64,000 bases of DNA from Desulfobaccales bacterium (GTDB lineage: Bacteria > Desulfobacterota > Desulfobaccia > Desulfobaccales > 0-14-0-80-60-11). Within the stretch, counting starts at the first letter, position 1; each line of letters opens with the position of its first letter. The stretch spans positions 62,001 through 126,000 of the forward strand of contig JBAZPO010000002.1 in assembly GCA_041648175.1 (NCBI GenBank), written 5' to 3'. Positions 59,402 through 64,000 of the stretch are shown here, piece by piece. A program made the position numbers and the translations under genes. The notes under the pieces are model-generated. The model searched no databases. It was not told the origin of the DNA and saw nothing but the letters and a program-made list of their open reading frames with translations.

Positions 59402-60517
59402 ATGGCAGGTGAAAAAATCATAAAACCGGACCTCCAATTCGTGAAGCGGGTGATGGCCGCAGGAGGGGACACGGTCAAAAAGTGTTATCAGTGCGATACC
59501 TGTTCGGTAGTGTGCAACCTCACTCCCGATGAAAAACCCTTCCCCCGGAAGGAGATGCTCCAGGCCCAATGGGGTCTCACCGAAGTGCTCCAGGACCCGG
59601 ACATCTGGCTGTGCCATCAGTGCAGTGACTGCACCGTGTACTGCCCCCGGGGCGCCAAGCCCGGTGAGGTCCTGGGCGTCCTCCGGCAGATGTGTATCGA
59701 GAAATACGCCACGCCGCCGGTGCTGGCCAAGTCGGTGGGGGACCCCAGGTTCCTGCCGTTGCTCATCGCCTTCCCGATGTTACTCTTGTTCCTGGCCTTA
59801 AAGGCCACGGGTCACTGGAACATCCCCGAAGGCCCCATCGTTTTCTCCCACTTTTTCCCCACGCTCCTGGTGGATTTCATCTTCGTGCCCATCTTCTTCT
59901 TCGCGGTGGCGGTGCTGGCCAAAGGCGTCATGGCCTTCTGGCAGGATATTAATGCCACTAACCCCTGGAAGGTCAAGGTAGAAGGCAATCTGGTGGGGAA
60001 TCTTGTAACAACCCTAAAAGACATTTTGATGCACAACCGTTTCAGGGAGTGCGAAGTTACTTATAACCGTTCCACCAACCACCTGTTCCTGGTGTTTGGG
60101 TTTGTTTTCTTGTTGATTGTTACCACGTGGGGTTTCCTCAACGAATGGGTTCTGCACCACGAATCACCTTACCCGATCTATGAGCCCATTAAACTGCTAG
60201 CCATCGCAGGGACCGCCTCTTTGCTTTACGGTATCTACAACATCCTCAAAGAGCGTCAGGCAAATGCCGAAAAAGCCGGCTACGGCTCCTACTTTGACTG
60301 GTTCCTGATCTACGTGATCTTTACTGTGGGTGCAACGGGTCTCGGTGCCTGGCTCTTCCGCCTGGTGGGCATCCGGATCTTGGCCTACCCCACGTACTTC
60401 CTGCACCTTACCGCGATCTTCATGCTGTTCTTCTACGCCCCGTACACCAAGCTGGCCCACATCGTCTATCGCACCGTGGCCATGCTCCAGGCCCGCATGT
60501 CAGGCCGGGGGTTCTAA
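59402..60517 (+). CDS. qmoC: Quinone-interacting oxidoreductase subunit QmoC
   Basis: 371 residues. Two HdrC-type clusters (CYQCDTCSVVCN, CHQCSDCTVYCPRGAKP), then a NarI-like domain of about six membrane helices (about 115-360). It takes electrons from the quinone pool at the inner membrane. Terminates the operon; a terminator follows. The protein at 1-1325 is a paralogue in its first half. Confidence 0.97.
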   Translation: MAGEKIIKPDLQFVKRVMAAGGDTVKKCYQCDTCSVVCNLTPDEKPFPRKEMLQAQWGLTEVLQDPDIWLCHQCSDCTVYCPRGAKPGEVLGVLRQMCIEKYATPPVLAKSVGDPRFLPLLIAFPMLLLFLALKATGHWNIPEGPIVFSHFFPTLLVDFIFVPIFFFAVAVLAKGVMAFWQDINATNPWKVKVEGNLVGNLVTTLKDILMHNRFRECEVTYNRSTNHLFLVFGFVFLLIVTTWGFLNEWVLHHESPYPIYEPIKLLAIAGTASLLYGIYNILKERQANAEKAGYGSYFDWFLIYVIFTVGATGLGAWLFRLVGIRILAYPTYFLHLTAIFMLFFYAPYTKLAHIVYRTVAMLQARMSGRGF

Positions 60518-60547
60518 CCGCGGGCAGGTCAAAGCCGTGAAACACCG

Positions 60548-60575
60548 CCGGCCCCCTTTGGGGGCCGGTTTTATT
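60548..60575 (+). terminator. Rho-independent terminator after qmoC
   Basis: Stem CCGGCCCCC/GGGGGCCGG with a TTT loop followed by TTTTATTT. Confidence 0.88.
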
Positions 60576-60707
60576 TATAGCAAACTTATTTTCAGTCTCT
60601 AAAATACCAAGGTAGAACATAATTAATCCTCCTAAATCGCTTGAATTTTAATCGATTTTTGCTCTTCAATATTTCTGTTTCTTTGCTTCCCCTGAGGTTT
60701 TAACTCA

Positions 60708-60789
60708 CTATACCCCACATTCTCACTTTACTTGACTTGTGGGGTATATACCCCACAAGCTTGATTTTATGTAATTTGTGGGGTATAGT
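60708..60789. promoter_or_regulatory. Nested palindromic operator array
   Basis: A perfect 24-base palindrome at 60736-60759 (half-site CTTGTGGGGTAT) is flanked by single half-sites in opposite orientation at 60708-60720 (ACTATACCCCACA) and 60776-60789 (TGTGGGGTATAGT). A TTGACT -35-like word overlaps at 60732. Probably the autoregulatory control region for the gene at 60812. Confidence 0.75.
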
Positions 60790-60811
60790 CGACGATAGAG
60801 GGAGTCGATCC

Positions 60812-61822
60812 ATGGTCATTGAGCAGATCTGGGAAGAGAGTCGGGACTATTACCTCGACTATCAAAAAAGACTCATAGGGGAACTGTTGATTTCTCCGGT
60901 GGGGTCGATTAAGCGCAGAAAAAGTTGGGGAGGTTGGTTCTTATACCTGCATAAAAGAAAAGGGCAAGGATTTGAGGATGTTTATCTGGGCAGTGAAAGC
61001 GACCCGTCAGTAAAAAAGATCGCTGAGAAAATTAAAAATCGTCAAAGATTGATCCGCGAATTACGCTCTGCCAAAAGCGCCTTAAAACTTTTGAGGGCTA
61101 ATAGAATGTCTCGAGAACTGAAAGATTTCACCGGACCCCTTAGGAAGCTTCTCATAGCAATGGAGGGGTTTGGCTTTTTTGAGGCTGGCATTGAACTTAT
61201 CGGCAGCTATTGTTTTAAAGTCTATCAAAATCATTTTGGGGTTGAATGGTTTCCTTTACGTACCCTGGATATCGACTTCGCTATACCGATACCCTATAAA
61301 GGACCATCTGTGGATTTGGAAGCCGTGCTCAAGGAACTTGGTTTCAGACAGGAATTTTGCGCTGATGGTACCATTATTTATGAAGGTGATGGGCTCAAGA
61401 TAGAATTTTTACAACCGAGAAAAGGCAGTGGCACAGAAGGGCGATTCCCGGAACTCAAAGCATTATCTACGGTTCCAATACCGCTACCTTATCTTGATAT
61501 ACTGCTTAATAATAAAGTGGAAGTCTCGTTGAGAGACATCGGGCGCATAGCGTTACCATCTATGCCCGCCTTTACTTTGCATAAACTCTTGATCGCTTCT
61601 CTTCCTGAAAGAAAAGAAAAACGGGAAAAAGACTATCATCAGGTCTGCGCTGTGGCGAAAAAAATAATCACAGATGGAAATTTAATCGATGAGGTTCATA
61701 AAATCTTCGCTGATATGCCGCAAAGTTGGCGCAAAAAAATCGGTGATTCGGCTCGAATTCTGCCAGAGCTTGTTGAAAATTGTCACGTCGATTTTTCGAC
61801 ATTACTACCAGACCGAAAATAA
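60812..61822 (+). CDS. GSU2403-family nucleotidyltransferase-fold protein
   Basis: 336 residues from ATG 60812 (AGGGAG upstream). ELIGSYCFKVYQNHFGVEWF and RTLDIDFAIPIPYKG carry the GS and DxD-type residues of the nucleotidyltransferase fold, and LHKLLIASLPERKEKREKDY matches the C-terminal part of GSU2403-like proteins. The function is not established; some are thought to be toxin-like. Its DNA is clearly lower in GC than qmo or the genes after 62.2 kb, indicating acquisition. Confidence 0.82.
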   Translation: MVIEQIWEESRDYYLDYQKRLIGELLISPVGSIKRRKSWGGWFLYLHKRKGQGFEDVYLGSESDPSVKKIAEKIKNRQRLIRELRSAKSALKLLRANRMSRELKDFTGPLRKLLIAMEGFGFFEAGIELIGSYCFKVYQNHFGVEWFPLRTLDIDFAIPIPYKGPSVDLEAVLKELGFRQEFCADGTIIYEGDGLKIEFLQPRKGSGTEGRFPELKALSTVPIPLPYLDILLNNKVEVSLRDIGRIALPSMPAFTLHKLLIASLPERKEKREKDYHQVCAVAKKIITDGNLIDEVHKIFADMPQSWRKKIGDSARILPELVENCHVDFSTLLPDRK

Positions 61823-61958
61823 ATTTGATGGGATGCGTTGCCACATTAAAATGTATTAGGGGAATGCTATGAGCGCGGAGTACCCTGTCCTGGCCCATAG
61901 CAGACCAATCAATAAGTTGCGTCTAAAGAATAAAGAAAAACCCGCAAAAGTTCTCGGC

Positions 61959-62084
61959 TTAAAGTCTGGCAAAGATATTCAGCAAAAAAATGAAAATAAG
62001 GGTAGACAAAGCGGCGATTTCCAGCGTTCTCACCTTCTTTTCCAGTGCGACCACTTTTTGCTCTAGTTCAGAGGTTTGAGCCAT
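61959..62084 (-). CDS. 41-aa coiled-coil/membrane microprotein
   Basis: Begins MAQTSELEQKVVALEKKVRT, a heptad-like charged helix, followed by hydrophobic ALSTLIFIFLLNIFARL. AAGGAG lies 6 bases before ATG 62084. Small single-pass membrane proteins of this type can act as regulators of larger complexes. No family is recognised. The remainder of 61823-62262 shows no gene. Confidence 0.65.
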   Translation of the reverse strand: MAQTSELEQKVVALEKKVRTLEIAALSTLIFIFLLNIFARL

Positions 62085-62262
62085 AGGTATCTCCTTACGG
62101 CAAATTTTTTTACTAATCGGCATAAAGCCATTAATGCTTAAATAAATGTTCCATGGTCTTGGAGGCCACACCTCAGTTCTTCGACCTCATTATAAGATTT
62201 TTATTTGGATCAAATTTTGATAAGATATTCATAAGCAAAGAAAAACCGTTAAGGAGTTGAAC

Positions 62263-63066
62263 ATGGTAGATTTGAACATGCGGGTGGTGGAGCCTCGGAA
62301 ACTGACCCCGGAGAGCCGCTTCAAGTTCCGGTGTCATCCCGGGGTGTCCTGCTTCACCGAGTGCTGTGGCAAGACCACCATCATCCTTACCCCCTATGAT
62401 ATCCTCCGCCTGAAAAACCGCCTCAATTTGAAGGCCGCGGACTTCCTGGCAAAATATACCCGGACGGAAGCCCATGACAAATCGGGCCTTCCCATGGTCA
62501 TCATGGATATGCCCCGGTTCGAGGACCGCTGCCCCTTCGTTAAGCCCGTCGCCGGTTGCTCGGTCTATAGCGACCGCCCGGCCACCTGCCGCTATTATCC
62601 GGTCGGCCAGGGCTCCCTCATCACCGAAGAAGGCCTGGATGAATTTTATTTCTTCGTGCGGGAAGAACACTGCCGCGGGTATGATGAGGATGTGGAATGG
62701 ACCGTCGCCTCCTGGCGGCAAGACCAGGGCGTGGACCAGTATGACGAAATGAATCGGGAATGGAAGATCATGATGCTGCGCCGGGCCGAAAATGGCGGGC
62801 CGGTCACCGACGAGCGGGGCAACCGGCTCTTCGCCATGGTCCTGTATGATCTGGACCAGTTCCGGAACTTCGTCTTCAAGAGCCGCTTCCTAAACGTCTT
62901 CAGTGTGGACGATGAGGTCCGGGAGAAGATCTGGGACGATGACGAGGAACTCCTGAAGTTCGGCTATCAGTACATCAAAATGGCACTGAAGATTGCGGAT
63001 GCGGAAACCTTGGAGTTGCTCCAGCCTGTTGGCCCCGGCCCCGGCTCCACGACCATGACCTTCTAA
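62263..63066 (+). CDS. YkgJ-family cysteine cluster protein
   Basis: 267 residues from ATG 62263 (AAGGAG upstream). CHPGVSCFTECCGKTTIILT, CPFVKPVAGCSVYSDRPATC and RYYPVG are the conserved cysteine-cluster pattern, probably binding a metal or Fe-S cluster. Function is unknown; members are common in sulfate reducers. A terminator at 63079-63104 follows. Confidence 0.87.
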   Translation: MVDLNMRVVEPRKLTPESRFKFRCHPGVSCFTECCGKTTIILTPYDILRLKNRLNLKAADFLAKYTRTEAHDKSGLPMVIMDMPRFEDRCPFVKPVAGCSVYSDRPATCRYYPVGQGSLITEEGLDEFYFFVREEHCRGYDEDVEWTVASWRQDQGVDQYDEMNREWKIMMLRRAENGGPVTDERGNRLFAMVLYDLDQFRNFVFKSRFLNVFSVDDEVREKIWDDDEELLKFGYQYIKMALKIADAETLELLQPVGPGPGSTTMTF

Positions 63067-63078
63067 CCTTGTCGGCGG

Positions 63079-63104
63079 GGCCGGGATTTCCTCCCGGCCT
63101 TTTT
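63079..63104 (+). terminator. Rho-independent terminator after the YkgJ-like gene
   Basis: Stem GGCCGGGA/TCCCGGCC with TTTCC loop, followed by TTTTT. Confidence 0.85.
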
Positions 63105-63140
63105 GCCGAAAGGCCTTCCTTAAAAGCAACGAGGGCTGTC

Positions 63141-63572
63141 ATGACCACAACCTCTGAGACTCAGGCCAGCGCCGCGGAAATCACCGAGATTCTGGATAAT
63201 CACCGGGTGGTGGCGGTGGTGGGGTTGTCCTCCGACCCCAACCGGCCCAGCTTTCAAGTAGCCCACTATTTGCAGGCGCACGGCTACCGCATTGTGCCGG
63301 TCAATCCGGGCTGCCGGGAGATTTTGGGTGAAAAGTGTTACGCCAGCCTCCGGGATATTCCTTTCCCGGTGGAAGTCGTGGACATTTTCCGCAAAGTGGA
63401 TGCCATCCCCGGGATCGTCGATGAAGCCATTGCGGTGGGTGCCAAGGTAATATGGATGCAGCAGGGTCTGGAAGAGGCCGCCTCGGCCCTCAAGGCCAGG
63501 CAGGCGGGCCTGAACGTGGTCATGGACCGTTGCCTGAAGATCGAGCATCATCAGCGCCATCAGCATGCATAA
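63141..63572 (+). CDS. CoA-binding domain protein (YccU-like)
   Basis: 143 residues from ATG 63141. NHRVVAVVGLSSDPNRPSFQ, GYRIVPVNPGCREILGEKCY and VDIFRKVDAIPGIVDEAIAV define the Rossmann CoA-binding family (YccU). Ligand and function in the cell are unknown. The C-terminal His-rich tail HHQRHQHA is unusual and may bind metal. Confidence 0.88.
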   Translation: MTTTSETQASAAEITEILDNHRVVAVVGLSSDPNRPSFQVAHYLQAHGYRIVPVNPGCREILGEKCYASLRDIPFPVEVVDIFRKVDAIPGIVDEAIAVGAKVIWMQQGLEEAASALKARQAGLNVVMDRCLKIEHHQRHQHA

Positions 63573-63619
63573 AATTCGGGTGGGTGCCCACCTGTTTGCC
63601 AGGAAGGAGTCTCGACCCC

Positions 63620-63982
63620 ATGGAAATTACCCTGTTCAACAAGAATGGCAAGCCGGTCTCCTACATCGCCGATGACGGTGAGACCATCTACCTGTGGGAT
63701 GGCCGCCCGGTGGCGTATCTCTCCGAGGACAAGGTCTACGGCTGGCAAGGCCGGCAATTGGGCTGGTTTCATAACGGCACCGTCTTCGACATCTATGGCC
63801 TGCGCGCCGGTTTTATCAAGAGCAAATCCCCCATAGCCACGGAAATGGAACCGCTCAAGTCCCAGAAGCAATTCAAACCGGCCAGGGGGAAAAAACAATC
63901 GCAGGTGATCAAACCGATTTTGTGCTACGGTTACTCCAATAATAACCTGGAAGATCTCCTGGAAGCGGAGAGCCCGCACTAA
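63620..63982 (+). CDS. 4-fold beta-flower domain protein
   Basis: 120 residues from ATG 63620 with AAGGAG upstream. Repeated short beta units (PVSYIADDGETIYLWDGRP, VAYLSEDKVYGWQGRQLGWF, DIYGLRAGFIK) match the small 4-fold beta-flower domain. A basic tail follows. The function is unknown. Confidence 0.7.
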   Translation: MEITLFNKNGKPVSYIADDGETIYLWDGRPVAYLSEDKVYGWQGRQLGWFHNGTVFDIYGLRAGFIKSKSPIATEMEPLKSQKQFKPARGKKQSQVIKPILCYGYSNNNLEDLLEAESPH

Positions 63983-64000
63983 CCATATCGTGGTCCAGAT

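Noticed and set aside
60737..60811. 25-residue N-terminal extension of the GSU2403-type protein
   Set aside because: It would translate the palindromic operator; ATG 60812 has a proper AGGGAG site and matches the family start.
61869..62066. 65-codon plus-strand frame after the nucleotidyltransferase gene
   Set aside because: It overlaps the better-supported minus-strand microprotein, lacks a strong ribosome site and has no sequence pattern of a folded protein.

Overview
The window looks like a chromosomal segment of a sulfate-reducing Desulfobacterota (deltaproteobacterial) organism. The main evidence is a complete dissimilatory sulfate-activation and APS-reduction locus, sat-aprBA-qmoABC (51.8-60.5 kb). 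Supporting it are Hdr-like redox proteins, a B12-dependent ribonucleotide reductase and an indolepyruvate:ferredoxin oxidoreductase. I infer the phylum from gene content and did not test it by phylogeny. Housekeeping stretches are GC-rich; several accessory stretches (about 5-13 kb, 38.5-41.7 kb, 60.6-62.2 kb) are visibly more AT-rich.

Layout. 1-4.8 kb (minus strand): a QmoC/HdrD-like membrane iron-sulfur protein running off the left edge, an HdrA-MvhD-like flavoprotein and a 2Fe-2S/4Fe-4S NuoG/HoxU-like protein, a probable Hdr-type electron-transfer module. 5.5-13 kb: a bacterial NHEJ island with two Ku genes, a stand-alone LigD polymerase, a LigD phosphoesterase-ligase, a TMEM175-like channel, a DUF72 protein and an orphan membrane protein set among short palindromic repeats. 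13-18.7 kb: a secreted N-formylglutamate amidohydrolase-like protein, a poly-gamma-glutamate operon (pgsB-pgsC-pgsW) and a divergent gamma-glutamyltransferase, followed by what looks like the 3' end of a tRNA. 18.9-24.5 kb: a truncated response regulator, iorAB, archease and rtcB.

24.6-35.4 kb is a dense housekeeping block: ffh-rpsP-khpA-rimM-trmD-rplS-rnhB, a REP-associated transposase read in frame into yraN, rsmI, ptsHI, smpB, DUF1992, DUF374 acyltransferase and a SWIM-domain gene. 35.4-38.4 kb holds an AI-2E family permease and a B12-binding radical SAM protein, each behind a copy of the same promoter-like repeat. 38.5-41.7 kb is an accessory islet: HigBA, an orphan BrnA antitoxin, a DUF4062 protein and two microproteins. 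nrdJ follows, with tandem NrdR-like boxes upstream, then fabH, an SH3 lipoprotein, a zinc-ribbon membrane protein, rplM-rpsI, argC and truA.

The right side is the respiratory core. A ferritin-like/adenylate-cyclase fusion sits directly upstream of sat, and the sat leader carries a perfect CRP/HcpR-type palindrome. Sat makes APS, AprBA reduces it, and QmoABC links this to the quinone pool. A low-GC islet (a GSU2403-type nucleotidyltransferase with nested palindromic operators and a 41-residue membrane microprotein) separates this from a YkgJ-type cysteine-cluster protein, a CoA-binding protein and a beta-flower protein. At least five families of short palindromic repeats are scattered through intergenic DNA, and some have entered coding sequence. 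The most unusual observations are the RAYT-REP-YraN chimera, the cyclase/CRP-site arrangement at sat, and the DUF4062-microprotein islet.
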